A stretch of DNA of 64,000 nt from Tolypeutes matacus (GCA_026826555.1 JAKSZT010020895.1:646832-710831), one strand, 5' to 3'. Positions 12,675-25,424 are shown, counted from the stretch's first letter. Notes: generated by a model not told the origin, from the sequence alone. Program-made: numbers and translations.

Positions 12675-13120
12675 TTATACTGCCTTTTTCTTTTCTTCCC
12701 TTTTATTAGAAATGAGTTTATCTGGTTTTGGCTGTTCATGAATTTTTTCATATACCTTTTCATTAAAATCAACATCAACTTTTTCTGCTATTGGTCCAGT
12801 GATAGCAGTATCCTGTTTATTATCTTCATTTTCATCTGATTGTAATGGTTCAAAAGCAACAGAAACAAGGCTACACAAAGACCATACATGTATGGGAATT
12901 ATCTCTCCCTTTTGATAAGACCTTTTTAAAGCTTTCATGACTAACTTCCATTGCTTCAGATTTAAAATATCCCACCCTTGCAGCTGAACCAATAACAATG
13001 TTTCTGTATGAGAGAAAAAAGTTCCTCAAAAACCGAGGATTTAATAGTTACACCAGTGCTTTTTAATAATGTTATTAACACTCTAGAGTTCTCTTCAAAG
13101 TTCTATTTGTGATTCCCCAT
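12675..13120 (-). pseudogene. ERV gag matrix remnant
   Basis: The first ATG after the leader splice donor ends at 13120 and is followed by a Gly codon (the myristoylation position of matrix) but by a stop at the fifth codon. Further broken frames continue to 12675, where a charged tail (12675-12998) fits a matrix C-terminal region. Capsid sequence is not recognisable after it. Confidence 0.65.
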
Positions 13121-13148
13121 TTCCCTGATGACCCCAAGGATGTAACTT

Positions 13149-13150
13149 AC
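13149..13150 (-). promoter_or_regulatory. Proviral leader splice donor (GGTAAGT)
   Basis: Minus-strand GGTAAGT lies between the primer binding site and the gag ATG, as the retroviral major splice donor does. A 24-base A run (plus-strand T at 13152-13175) directly precedes it, probably a later homopolymer expansion. Confidence 0.55.
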
Positions 13151-13241
13151 CTTTTTTTTTTTTTTTTTTTTTTTTGAAAACCGCTGGTCAGGAGCTCCTT
13201 GGTCCGCTGTGCACTGACTGAAAGAAAATTTGCATTTTCAG

Positions 13242-13259
13242 GTCCCTGTTTGGGCGCCA
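13242..13259 (-). promoter_or_regulatory. Primer binding site, tRNA-Lys type
   Basis: Minus strand reads TGGCGCCCAAACAGGGAC five bases after the 5' LTR end. This is one base from the complement of the tRNA-Lys3 3' end used by betaretroviruses such as MMTV (family knowledge). It fixes provirus orientation and class. Confidence 0.87.
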
Positions 13260-13264
13260 AATAC

Positions 13265-13712
13265 TGATATTCTAGAATTAGGTCCATGAAAACGGTGCCG
13301 TGGATGAGAAAAGACGAGAAAGAAACAAGAGATGCCTGGGGTCAGGGAACCCTCCATCCAAGGGGAGGAGAATGCCACTGCATAAAACATCGTGGATTTT
13401 ATTTAGCTTTAGAACAAAGAAAATACACGTGTGCATGTGCAAAGGCAATAAATATGTGATGGGCTACATGTTCCTAAAGTCAGCAAGTCTTTAGGGTTAA
13501 TGGTTCAGCTCTCCTTACATTCCTGCATGTAATAGACCTTGTTAATCATTACCTGACATATACCAGATATACTCCTTGAAGTACAGAATGCTTCTCCATC
13601 AGGCTTCTACCAGATCTTATCTTGGTGTCTTGAGACTAGAGACGCCTCTCCCATGCATACCAAGGCAGCTTGCTTTCTGTCAGTAGTCATGGCTTTTAAT
13701 TGAACTCCTTCA
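13265..13712 (-). repeat. 5' LTR of the provirus
   Basis: 448-bp partner of the 3' LTR, with the same TG...CA ends (TGAAGGAGTTC at its start on the minus strand, three bases longer than the other copy there). AATAAAA lies near plus 13395-13405. By eye 55-60 of about 440 positions differ between the LTRs, which implies an old insertion. Confidence 0.88.
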
Positions 13713-14889
13713 AACATCATCATATTACTCTTCTCTTAGTAAATCAGATTATCTTTTGGATGTTTAAACATAGAAATATTAAGACTGTAATGTTGAAAGT
13801 GATATTTTTAACAACATTTATAGCTTCACATTTACTGGTATATCTGGGAATGCATAGAGCTCCCAGGATTGCCATCCTCAGCAAGGTTTATAGACTACTT
13901 GATAAGGCTTAGTGATATTATAAGCTCCCCAATATATTCTTACTTTTGCCATCATTGAAAAGACAATAAATTACTCTGAAGACTGGAATGTCAGGAATTC
14001 TGTCCACTTGTAGAAGAGATGTTATTCTAAATAATAAGGGCAGAGAGATGCTTTTATAATACAGAGTGTGTCTTTGGATTTGGGAGGATACATCAGTATT
14101 AGACACAAGTCAGGAGGACAACTCTGTTAGTTAAATAACAGCTCATTTTTTTAAAACTTTCATATCTACTAAGGTATTTTGTTGATTAAAATCCATTATT
14201 ATGTGAATATATTCCTTCACAATATGATATGAATTTTTATTATAGGTAGACTGTTTGAATCAGATATACAGAAAGAAAAGTTTATACAACTATATGAGAC
14301 TCCTGCTTACATTGAAGGAGTTATCCTTCCAATTTTTCTTGCTCTAAGTACACCCACTATATTATAGGTATTATTTAGAAATATATAAATATTTGCTACC
14401 AATCTTAATATAGATGCAAACAATATGTTTTTACATCTTTAAAAACATCATAATCTTTCACATAATAATAATTTCACACATAATAATTATGTGAAATAAT
14501 TTTTTTCACATAATAATAATTTCCACTTTATCACTACTAATCCAATTGGCTGTGTCAAGATGAAGTAATTGCAATTTGTTTTACCAATGGCTGTATTACT
14601 TATCATGTTCTTCATTTTGCATTGTCATCAATTATTCTATCAAAAACATCTACATACTAATATTTTCCATATAAGTAAGAATAATTTCTAAAACTGAAAT
14701 TTCAAGATAAAATCATTCTTAGAAATTTTGTATATTCCTAAAAGAGGCCTTAAGTTTAGTTTGTTTAAAACATTTTACTGTAATTATGTTATTAGTGTAT
14801 ATTAGTTGTAATTTTTAGGTCTATTCAAACTTTGCTCTTATAAATATATTAAATATGTATTCTAAATTTATAAGTCTTTACAGGTGTCT
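13713..14889. repeat. Duplicon unit 1, right part (beyond the provirus)
   Basis: Aligns with about 56566-57840 of unit 3; both share ATATCTGGGAATGCATAGAG and a following GGAATGTCAGGAA-type stretch. No gene seen. At 14455-14526 two copies of TTCACATAATAATAATTTC flank an imperfect palindrome (ATTTCACACATAATAATTATGTGAAAT). Confidence 0.8.
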
Positions 14890-15091
14890 GCTGATTTTTT
14901 GGCATGTGGTTTATATTTTTATGCAGTCAAATCTATTGGTGTTTTTTGTTGCTTTGTAGTTATTGACAACCTTATAAGGCATAAAAGGCATTCAATAAAC
15001 TACACACATGTAAAACTTAAATGATAAGTTTTGTGATAAGTTTTGATGTGTGTACTTCCTAGAGTGTGTTACCACAATCCAAGTAATGAAC

Positions 15092-15217
15092 ATATCCCTC
15101 ATACTCAATGGTGTCCCTGCACCTTTTTAAATCATATCCATCATACCCAATGGAGTCCCTGTGCCCTTTTTAATCATACCCCTCATATCCAAAGGTGTCC
15201 CTGTACCCTTTTTAATC
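15092..15217. repeat. Three tandem 42-bp repeats
   Basis: Copies at 15092-15133, 15134-15175 and 15176-15217, each ending CTTTTTAAATC or CTTTTTAATC and carrying a GTCCCTG core. Unit 3 seems to hold a single copy at the matching place (about 58005-58050). The unit is a multiple of three, so a short open frame across it looks repetitive; I do not regard that as coding. Confidence 0.88.
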
Positions 15218-16580
15218 CCTCCATCTTGCTTATCCCCAAACTTCAGCAGTTCTCAGTAAACCATTGATCTGTTTTCTGTAACTATAGATTAGTTTAAATT
15301 TTGAAGAATTTTATATAAATGCAATCATATTGCATAAACTCATATTTTTTCTCCATTTGCCAAGCATACATTTTTGTAATACATTGATGTTATGTTATTT
15401 ATAGTTCATTCCAGTTCATTTCTGAGAAAAATATCCAAAGTGCTTTATACCGCAATTTTTTCACCTATATACCTGTTGGTGGATGTTTTGCAATTTCAAT
15501 TTTGCAGCAATTTTAAATAAAGATGCCATGAACATGCATGCCAAGGCCTCTGTAATGGCATTGTACTTTCATTTCTATGGTGTAAGTACTTAAGAGTGGA
15601 ATGGCTGGGTCTTGAAAGGGATATGTTCAAATGTTTGAAGAACTGAGAACAGTTTCCAAAGTGGTTTTCTGATTTTCCATTCCTACAAACAATGCAGGAG
15701 AGCTGTCCTTTGTCCACATTTTTGGTATGATTAGCATTTGCAATTTTAGGCATAGTAGTAGGTATATAGTGATTTCATATTGTGGTTTTAATTTGCATAT
15801 ACCTAATAGGTGATAAAGTTGATCATATTTTGGCATGCTTATTTGCTGTGTATCTTCATTAGTTTCATGTTTTTATATTTTTCTTATTGAATTCTGATGG
15901 TAATTTATATAGTGCTTCACGCAATTTTTTTTCAGGCATTTGGTTCACAAATATTTTAACTAGTTTGTAACTTGTCTTCTCATACTTTTAACACTTTCTT
16001 TAACAGCAGATAGTCTCAATTTTGATGAATTGCATTTTATCAGTTTTTAAAGGGTCATGCTTTTTTTGTTGTTTCTTTCCTAAGAATTTGTGGCCTAACT
16101 CAATATAAACATTAAATTTGTGGATAGAAGCTCATTTTTTAATATGGTTATCCAATTCTTCTGCGCCATTTGTTGAAAATGAACTCCAATGAATAATTTT
16201 TGCATCTCTATCAAAATTCAGTTGACCATAAACATAAAGGATTACTTCAGGAGTTGCAAATCTTTTCCACTGATCTTGGGTCTACCTTAATGCAAATATT
16301 TTACTCTTAATTACTGTATTTCTGTGTTACATATAGGTCCTACAACATTGTTCTTTTTCCAAGTTAATTCAGTTATTCTAGGTTTACTACATCTCTATTT
16401 TAGTTATAAGCAGCTTGCCAAGTTTTAAATAAAATGCACTTAGGTTTTTAATGGGATTGCACTGAATCTAGAGATTAATTTGGATAGAATTCAACTCAAA
16501 AATATTTAGTCTTTTTGACTAATGATATATTCCTCCACTTACATGTCTATTTAAAATTCTCAGCAAAATTTGTAGTTTTC

Positions 16581-16912
16581 CTAACTAGATTGAGCAAGCC
16601 ATAGCCTAGAGGCAGCTCACCCCCTCACAAGAATAAACAAAATGGAACAAATAAGGGCCATCACTCCCTCCCCAACCCCTCCCACATTCCAAGAGCTCTT
16701 ATCCCACTCACCCCTGGCCATTTGGCCACAGGTTTTACTCAGTTTCCCCACTTATTGCTGTACTATAAAAAGTCATATCCATACCTTCCACGGGTGGGCT
16801 GACGTCTCTCTTCAGACCCTCACCATGCCGTCAAGGCAGCTGAAGCCTATTGTTCAGATCTCTTCTGTTGGGAGAGCTTCCCCATAAACTTCCTGCCTGC
16901 AATTTTAAAAAA
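16581..16912. mobile_element. LTR-like insert within the old L1
   Basis: GC-richer segment with LTR features: it starts TGAGCAAGCC (16591), has a TATA box CTATAAAAAG (about 16763), a late CATAAA signal and ends CCTGCA (16901). The L1 resumes after it. An A run (about 16906-16912) and an imperfect duplication (TTGTAGTTTTC at 16570, ATGTAATTTGC at 16912) instead suggest insertion by the L1 machinery. So either a solo LTR or a retroposed LTR-derived transcript. Confidence 0.5.
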
Positions 16913-17620
16913 ATGTAATTTGCAGTGTATAGGACTTCCACATCTTTTGTCAGATTTAGGCCTACATATTTCATATTTTAGGCACAGCTTTGAATTTTCA
17001 ATAACTGTTGGTTTATTTATTAATATTCCTATACATTTAGATTTTTATGTGGATCTTTTTCCTGCAACACTTAAAAACTTGCTTGTTATTTTTAGTGACT
17101 TCTTTGTAGAATTAAGATGATTTTCTCCATAGATGACCTTGTGGAAAGCAAATAATTATGACTATCTTTATCCATCCAATAGATCTAAACTTTTATTTCT
17201 TTTTTTAATTTTGATTATCTGCTTGATCATAAACGTATGCATATTTTTCATTTTTAGTGTCAAAGTGTGGTGAATTACATTGATTGTTTTTCAAATCTTT
17301 ATATAAGCCATCAGTAAGTAATCATGGTTTTAGTTGTTACTTACCAATAGCTATGCATTTTATTTCTTTTCGTGACTTTTTGCAATGGCAAGGGCCTCCA
17401 TCAATTTTTGAATTCAGGCTCAAAATTTACTTTTTCATCATGAAGTAGAATGTTAGTTAAGCAGAAATTCTTTTTCAGAATAAGAAAATTCCTTTCTAAT
17501 CCTGTCTGATTAGCAGTTTTTCATAAAAGCTTTTGAAATTTTCAGAGGTACTTTTTTTATCTCTATATATTTGCTCAAATAATATTTCCCCTTTTCTGTT
17601 AATATGTATGATAAGACAAA

Positions 17621-18699
17621 AGGATTGAAATGTCAATCATGAGTTAGAAATCTCACACCTTTTCAAGAAATACTAATCATTTCAAGAATACTAGTATTTC
17701 TGACAGACAGGAGAACCAGAAAGAGTTCTGGATCCTAAAACAGAACTCCTCAAGCTCTTTTTTTACACATCAGCTTGACCATTGTGCCAAGAAAACTTGT
17801 AGATCTTTAATTACTGTCTGTAGTTTCTGTGATTTACACTGAAAAACATATTTGGGCCATAATTTCACAGGTAGCTTCCATTATTTGTCTTTCATCAGCT
17901 TCTACAATGTTTTATATAAAACCAGAAGCCTACTAATATACTGACATTGCCAGAATTGAATCAGTCACATGACAAAATTTTACCCTCTGTGACTTTTCAT
18001 TATTCCTTTAAGGTCAATTACTCTCCTTCGTTCTTCACTCTTTTTTTTTGTAGTCATTTAATCAAGTTTCTACATTTTTGAAGGTAGAATTTATTTCCTT
18101 TTCTGGAAAATTAGATTACATAAATAATATATCATTTGTAAGATTCAAATTGACCTCACAAAATATTTTCTGATCCTGGGCATTATTGTTTGAAAAAGAG
18201 GTGTATGTTTAATTCAATCAATATATATTTAAATGTTTTTGTTATACTACATAGCTATAGCAGCAAGATCACAGTAATGTTTGGCACAACCTATCAGTTA
18301 AAATTGCTGTATTACTCTCCCTTCTTCCCAAATAAATTGATTTTTTCTTATGTACATAAATACTCAGTGACTCAGAGCATGGCTATAGACCATTGTTCAG
18401 CAATTTGGGATTCATCTGGTTTGTGCATATAGCCATATCCCAGAAATCATTGTAGAGTTGTTCATAGACTAGCTTTTGGAAATCATTATGTAACCCTGCT
18501 CATCCAGACATGGTTTTGTTTCTATTCATTGTAAATCCCATCCAGTTACACTAAAGGGAAGACATTTCACTTTTACATCCCTGCATGAGATAGTAATTTC
18601 TTAGGGATCCATAACAAATTGTTAAAAATTTGGGACTTAAAATTTGGGACAAAAATTTGGGACTTAGAAATCTCACAGATGAAAAGCCTAAATCAAGGT
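17621..18699. other. AT-rich intergenic DNA
   Basis: No gene recognised. A short direct repeat of AAAATTTGGGAC occurs three times at about 18627-18663. Parts may be decayed L1. Confidence 0.4.
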
Positions 18700-19260
18700 G
18701 TCCACATGTTTGTTTCCCATTGAGGATCCGAGGAGAATCTGTTCTGTGTCTTTAAATGCAAAACTACTATCTAGAGTAGTTGAATCATTTTATATTACCA
18801 ACAATAATGCGTGAATGATACCATTTCTCCACATCTTTGCCAGTCTTAAGTGTCATTGATATATTTTATTTTATCCATTCCAACAGTTGTGTAGTGAAAG
18901 TATAGTGGTTGAGATTTGAATTTCCATACTAACTAATGATGTGTAACGTGTTTTCATGTGCTTATGTGCTATCTGCATATCCTTATTGAGAAATGACTTT
19001 TCATGTCTTTGGCCCATTTTCTAATGGAATTGCTTGTTTGTTTGTTTTAATGTTTTGATGTTTTCAGAGCTCTTATTCTTGCAAATAACAACCTAAACAA
19101 AATATTTGAATATAGAATATGTAATTTGAAATATTTCATCCAGTCTGTAATTTTTCCTTTGCTGTCCTCATAATAGAGTCTTGATCACTGTAGCTAAATT
19201 TCCAATGTTTTGAGTTAGAATGTGATCTAGCTTTTCACTGGACTTGCTGTTATAAAGAAT
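18700..19260 (-). mobile_element. Old LINE-1 ORF2 3' fragment, antisense
   Basis: Reverse complement of the L1 ORF2 C-terminal region; CACATCTTTGCCAG, then CTTTTCATGTCTTTGGCCCA are landmarks seen in such antisense L1 copies. Strongly decayed. Confidence 0.68.
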
Positions 19261-19569
19261 GCATCACTGTGAATTCACCCTTTAATTTAATAAAAATCAA
19301 TTTTCCTAGTTTTATCCACTGAAATGGCCTAGAAGCAATGGCTCAACCAAGAACAGCCGGTGCATCTAAGCACCCATATTATGGTTTCCAAATACTATAT
19401 TCAACTTTTAGAAACCAGGTCATGTGGAGAACGGGTGATCATAAGATTGCAGCAGGAAATCAAATAATACTAGCTCAAGTCAAAGAGACTTTGAAAAGCC
19501 TTACTGTTAAAAAACAGAACACACTGAGCATCCATAACAAAAATAACTGCAAGGGATTGAAACATACCA

Positions 19570-20640
19570 AATATATGTAGATGCATGAGATTATAAAGAT
19601 TATTGAAAACAAGTAAGCAAATTAGTCACTAATGGTAGGATTCAGGGAAATGACTTATTGTCTTGATTTTTTATTGTACTTCTAATTTTAAAAGATAGCT
19701 GTCCATTCATTTATTAGTTTTACATATTTTAATATGCTTTATAATGTCATTTGAAAGAAAAATATCAATTTGAAAATAATATCATTTGAAAAAGAATTCT
19801 TATTTCTTTTAAAACTAGGCAGTATCCCATCAATGAAGATATTTTATATACCTTTCTTATTGATTAACATATGGAGTAGTTTATTATTTTGATATTGTAG
19901 ACCATATGAAACAATCATTTCTTATGCTTTTCAAATAAAAGCATGTTTAAAATTTCATTCTCATTGCAATGAGTGAATTGAATCATCTTCTTCAAATATG
20001 CTTCCATAGAAGTAATCTCTAGTAACAGTTTTGTATGTATATTATCATACCAGTGTCCCTGCTCACACCAATATTTACACATTAGTAGAGGATTTCCTTT
20101 CTGCACTTTTTGTTTATATTTACTAAACTAATGCTGTCTTTAACAAAATGTCCTGCAACTTTTTTTTTTAAACTTGGCAATGGATGTTTGACATTCCTAT
20201 CATTCAGTAAGGAAATCTGCCTATTTCTTTACTTACTGCCAAATATATATATTCAAACCTATGCATATGAATGGGATCATCCATTCAATGTCTTATTTTT
20301 TTCATTATTTTCTCTTATTCTACCCTGTTTTATAACTGATTGAATCCCTTATTTCCTTCAGCAGGTAACCTACCTTAAAAATTGTCATCCATCAATATTC
20401 TTCATGATTGGTGATGATATACAAATAAATGGATCATTACTAAATAAATAAATGAATTACTATTTCCACATAAATATATCTATACATACATGCAAAGCAA
20501 TGTTCAAACCCATTCAAGAATATGTGTGCTTAACATTCACTCAAATTATATTTAATTTTCCTTTAAAATATTTTATAGTTTTCTTTAAATGTACCTTTTA
20601 CCTTTCATGTTAAATTTAATCTCTTAACAATTAAATCTTT
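19570..20640. repeat. Duplicon segment matching 50650-51830
   Basis: Collinear with 50650-51830: both share ATACCAAATATATGT or ATATCAAATATATGT near their starts, CACCAGTGTCCCTGCT in the middle, and TTCATGTT then TTAATCTCTTAACAAT-like ends. Non-coding. It shows that the duplicated unit extends well to the left of the OR genes. Confidence 0.75.
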
Positions 20641-20654
20641 TTTATGTTTTAAAA

Positions 20655-21545
20655 AAAGGGGGATAGCTCCAGACATTGATGCCTTATCAGTGGGATATTC
20701 TTTGGAATCTGTGGTCCTGAGAGTGACAGAGTTGGACTCAAATAAGTCCACCCTGCACATGGTCCATCAGTCCCTTCTATTCAAACCTATATGTGGTGCT
20801 GGAATTTGTAGATGTACTTCCAGAGACTGGAGCCTTTGGCCTGCCCATGTGCCAGCTATGCCTGGAATCTCAGTGGAGCTGCAACTTCTACTCTACAGCT
20901 CAATGGACTCACCCAAGTCACCTGGTGATGAGATGATGATAGACAATTGCCATCCCAGGGAATAGACAGAGTCTGCAGCTGCAGGCAGGATAATCCCATC
21001 CATCTTATCCATGGGATATATGCCCCCTCTCACTTGGAGGTGGAGTGGACATCACCATCCCAGACTCCTCAGGATTGGGGGAAGAGCTATGGACTAGAGT
21101 GTACTTACTGGTATTCTGTAGGAGACAAATTGTGATTCAAGCAATGGAAGAAATTACAACATAAATGTGGAGCCAGTGGCCGCTGGACTGTTTTGGTTCA
21201 GGGAGAGGGAAAAGCAGTTTTATTAAAACTTATTTTGGGACTTGGGAATTATCCTGAGTGGCATTACAATGACAGATATAGGCCATTTTACATCAGAATA
21301 TAACATGCAGAACTGTGTGGGAGAGAATGTGGTTTACAATGTAAACTATGGCCCATGCTTAGTGGCAAATCCCCAGGATATGAATATCCATTGCAGGTGA
21401 TGTACCACACTAATTAAAGATGTTTAAGTGGTAGGTTATGGGAGGTGTGGGAGGAAGGGAACATGGGAATTCTGTAATTTTTGTGTAACATTTATGTAAT
21501 CTAAGCATCTTTTAAAATATAAAATAAATAAATAAATAAATAATT
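20655..21545 (+). mobile_element. Young-type LINE-1 3' UTR fragment, sense
   Basis: 5'-truncated L1 end on the plus strand consisting only of 3' UTR and ending in AAATAAATAAATAAATAA. The same sequence recurs antisense at 28313, 32931, 58629 and 59395, and sense at 34597. Possible short TSD TTAAAAAAAG (about 20648) and CTTAAAAAAG (about 21548). Confidence 0.8.
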
Positions 21546-21549
21546 ACTT

Positions 21550-22860
21550 AAAAAAGTGTTCATGGAATTTTTATGATATGCACTGAATCTGCATATCAGT
21601 TTGGGTAGAATTGACATCTTAATTGTATTTAGTCTTCCAGTCCATGAGCATGGAATGTTCTTCCAATTATTTAGATCTTTTTAAAATTTGTTTTAGCAAT
21701 GCATTGAATTTTTCTGAATACATTTGTTTTACATCCTTGGTTAAGTTTATTCCAAAATATTTAATTTTTTTAGTTGCTATTGTAAATGGAAATTTTTCCT
21801 GACCTCTTCCTCAGATTGCACATTACTAGTATATAGAAACACCACTGATTTTTCCTTATTCATCTTGCATCCTGACACTCAATGAAATTATTAGCTCTAG
21901 CAACTTTGTTGTAGACTTTTCAGGACTTTCTAGGTATAGGATCATATCATCTGCGAATAGTGAAAGTTTTCCTTCTTCCTTTCCTATTTGGATGCCTTTA
22001 ATTCTTTTTCTTGCCTGATTTCTCTAGCTAGAAGCTCTAGCACTATATTGAACAACAGCGGTGATAGTGGGCATCCTTATCTTTTCCTTGATCACAAAAA
22101 GGAAAGTTTTCCAGCTTTCAGTTTTTCACCATTTAGTAAAACGTTTTGTCTGTTTTTCATATATGGTTTTTAACATGTTGAGAAAGTTTCCTTCAATGCC
22201 TATCTTTTGCAGTATTTTTATCAAGAAAGGATACTGTATTTGTCATATGCCACATGTTTTTTTGGGTCAATTGAGAGGAGCAGGTGCTTTATCTTCTTTG
22301 ATTTATTAATGTGGTTTAATATACTGATTGATAATCTTGTGTTAAACTACCCTTGCATATGTGGTATAAAACCCACTTGATTAAGATGAATAATTATTTT
22401 AATACATTGTTGGATTCAATTAGCAAGTATGTTTTTGAGAGAACATTAGGGAAATTAGTCTGTAATTTTCTTTTTTTGTAATATCTTTATCTAGCTTTGG
22501 TATTGGGGTGATATTGGCTTTATAGATGAGTTTGTTAGCATTCCTTCTTGTTCAATGTTTTGGAAGTGCTTAATTAACATTGGTATTAACTCTTCTTCGA
22601 ATGCTTGGTAGAACTCACCTATAAAACCATCTGGTCTTGTGCTTTTCATTTTGGGGAGTTGTCTGATGACTGTTACAATCACTTACTTATGGTTGGTTTG
22701 TTGAGGTCTCCTATTTCTTCTAAGATCAGTATGGCTGTTCTTCCATTCCTAGGAATTTTTCCATTTCATCTATATTGCCTAATATTTTGGCATACAAGTT
22801 GTTCATAGTATCCTTTTATGATCTCTTTTACTTCTTTTGGGTCATTATTAATGCCCAGTT
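21550..22860 (-). pseudogene. LINE-1 ORF2 reverse transcriptase fragment, antisense
   Basis: Minus-strand relics of L1 ORF2; 22491-22682 gives a readable RT stretch including GEFYQAFEEELIP. It has no 3' UTR of its own and abuts the sense L1 3' end at 21545, so the two are back to front with a poly-A-like tract between them. This is not the layout expected of twin priming. Confidence 0.8.
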
Positions 22861-23704
22861 TTCATAACATAAGAAATAAAATACATAACTTATACATAAC
22901 TTTAGCTGAATATTAGTTGAGGTGTGAGGTGAGATGCTTGTGCTTAATGTTAATTTAGAAGTCATGTCAAAAATGTTGAGTATTTTTTTAAAGAAAATTA
23001 AAGTTTTCTAATTGTCTTATTACCATGGTAATTTAAGTGAATTAGAAGTATTTAACTGCAATCTTAAATTGTAAAGTTGGAATATAAATATCAGATCTCA
23101 ATTTGAGGTAAATTAAATGAGCAAATTATTACCTGGTGGATTTTTAAAATAACTGTTTTAATCCATAATTCCATAATAAATTAAGCTGCATTTCAATATT
23201 TACTTTATATTTGTGCATTCAACAATGCTCTAAATAGGAGATGATAGGAAATATCTGAGAAGTATCAAAAGTCTTAAATTGTTAATTAATTTGAAAAGTC
23301 AGTTTCTAGGATCTCTGCACTTTGGAATTTTTTCTCCTTACCCATCCATGGCAGATAAAATAAAAAAGGAAGAAAGAAAAAGAAAAATCATTCAGAATAC
23401 TTGGGTTTACATATCAGCTTCCTCTCACAGGGTGTTGTCACACCTCAGTTCCAAGTGTATTCTTATAGATCAGTAACATTATACTGACACGTAAGTGCAA
23501 TTTACTATGCAGCAATCTTAAAGGAGAAAATAAACCTACAGTGTCTATTTACATTTGTGTAGGCAATTGCTTAATTTACTTTTAACAAACTGTTTGTACT
23601 TGCATAAAATGCTTAAGCGTGTATAGCAGTTTCACTTTGTAAGATGTTGCTGGCCCAGACACAAAGTTTTAAAATTATTTTGTGAAAAAAAACAATATGC
23701 TATA
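22861..23704. other. Intergenic DNA
   Basis: AT-rich sequence without recognised gene or repeat. Confidence 0.4.
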
Positions 23705-25300
23705 TATTTTTAAATAACTCAATTGTCATATAATACACACAAGACAAATTCATCCATTTAAAGTGTATAATTCAATCATTTTAGGTTATTCACCGAATTG
23801 TGAAACCATAACGACAATAAATTTTAGAACCTTTTTATCACCCCAAAAGGTTAATCCTGTACAAATGAGCAGTCATTCCCCAATGTCCTTTATCCCCTCA
23901 GACTCTGGCAACCAATATTCTACTTCCCATCTCTATGAATTCGCCAAATTTAGATATTTAATATAAAAGAATCAAACAATATGTAGTCTTTTTTATCAGG
24001 CTTCTTTCACTTAGCATAATGTTTTCATGGTTCATATTTATTAGAGCATGCATTGGTATTTCATTCATTTTTATCAACAAATAATATTTCATTTTATGGG
24101 TATACTAATTTGAATTCTTTCTTTTCTATATGTAAGTGTTTAAAGATATAAATTTCTCTCTAATCAGTGCTTTAGCTGCATACCCTAAGTTTTTTGGTAT
24201 GTTGCGTCTTCATTTCATTCATCTCAAAGTATTTTATAATTTCCCTTGTGTTTTGTTGTTTGACACATTGGTTATTTAGAAGTTTGATGATTACTTTCCA
24301 CATATTTATACAATTCCCAAATTCCCTTCTCTTATGGTTTTCTAATGTAATGTTTTTGAGGTTTTGGAGAACTTACTTTGTATGATTTCAATTCTTGTAA
24401 ATTTATAGATACTTATTTTAAGACCTAGTGTATTGTTTATCTTGCTGTCCTTTGAATGAAATGATTTTTAGTACATTTTAATTTCTTTAATTTTAGAAAT
24501 AAAATATAAATTGTTATAATTATTGCTTTATATAATATTGTGCCTTTTAAAGAAACTGAGAGAAGAAAGGAGTACAAGTATATATTTATAGAAGTTTTCA
24601 CATTAACTTTCTTATTTGCCGTATTTGGTTTTCTTCATTTGTTCCTGTGGATTCAAGTTACCATTCATATTATTTCCTTATTCCAATATAGTTTTACTCC
24701 CACCCTATTCCTTTTGCTGTTATTGTCAAATATATTATATCTCTATACACTTTAGGACAAACAATACAATCATACATATTGTGTTAGATCTTGTTGTAAT
24801 ACTGAATGTGGGGTGGTGAAGTCACCAACTATTATTTTTAAATAATTGTTTACATCAAAAATTTGAATTTCTCTCTTCAAATATCTCAGATTCCTTGGCA
24901 CCTTTTCAATAACAATTGAAAATATGTATGAGCCCATTTCTGGACTCTATACCATGTTTCATTGTTTTGGATGCCTATTTTGGCCAAAACCAGAATGTCT
25001 TGATTGCTGTAGATTATAGCAAGTTTTGAAAGTAGGTAATGTAAAACCTCAAAATTTGTTCTTCTTCTAAATCCTTTTGATTATTCTAGGTCCTTTTCAT
25101 TTCTATGTATAATTTAGGTTTGAAATGTCTAATTCTACAAACACCTGTGATTTTTATTGAATGTGTATATAATTTGGGGAGACCTGACATAGTATCAATA
25201 TTGTTCATGCTGATTCATTATTGTGAGATATCTTTTCTTTTATTTAGATCTTCTCTAATTTCTCTAAACACTATTTTGTCATTTTTCAGTGTAAAGTTTT

Positions 25301-25424
25301 TTTTTATTATTAATTCTTAATTTGGAAAAAAAAAACACTTTAGATTTCATACATGTTACATAAAAATATAGGGGATTCCCATATGCCTCACTCCCTACCC
25401 CTCCCACAATTTCTCACACCTGCC
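25301..25424 (-). mobile_element. Very short young LINE-1 3' end, antisense
   Basis: Only about 125 bp of L1 terminus, with the characteristic AAATATAGGGGATTCCCATA read on the plus strand. It interrupts old L1 between near-identical copies CAGTGTAAAGTTTT (about 25287) and CAGTGTAAAAGTTTT (about 25425), a clear target-site duplication. Confidence 0.82.

Larger units (their letters stand above)
5550..13712 (-). mobile_element. Defective class II (betaretrovirus-like) endogenous provirus
   Basis: An 8.16-kb provirus on the minus strand: 5' LTR at 13265-13712, tRNA-Lys-type primer binding site, leader splice donor, gag and pol remnants, env remnant and 3' LTR at 5550-5993. The Lys primer site, the paired zinc-knuckle pattern and the env transmembrane subunit are typical of betaretroviruses (ERV-K-like class). 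All genes are broken, so it cannot encode virus. No direct repeat is visible at the ends (5544-5549 against 13713-13718), which is unusual for a simple insertion. It lies inside duplicon unit 1, and the matching place in unit 3 lacks it. Confidence 0.88.
14890..17620 (-). mobile_element. Old LINE-1 fragment, antisense (3' UTR and ORF2 relics)
   Basis: Reads as the reverse complement of an ancient L1: a 3'-UTR-like part (14890-15400), then the ORF2 C-terminal and reverse transcriptase regions (15480-17620), full of stops. Its 3'-UTR part also aligns with unit 3 at 57850-58228, so this L1 predates the segmental duplication. A ~330-bp GC-richer insert interrupts it at about 16581-16912. Confidence 0.75.

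Noticed and set aside
15092..15217. Possible CRISPR or satellite array
   Set aside because: Only three contiguous 42-bp copies with no spacers, in vertebrate DNA; a minisatellite-like triplication.
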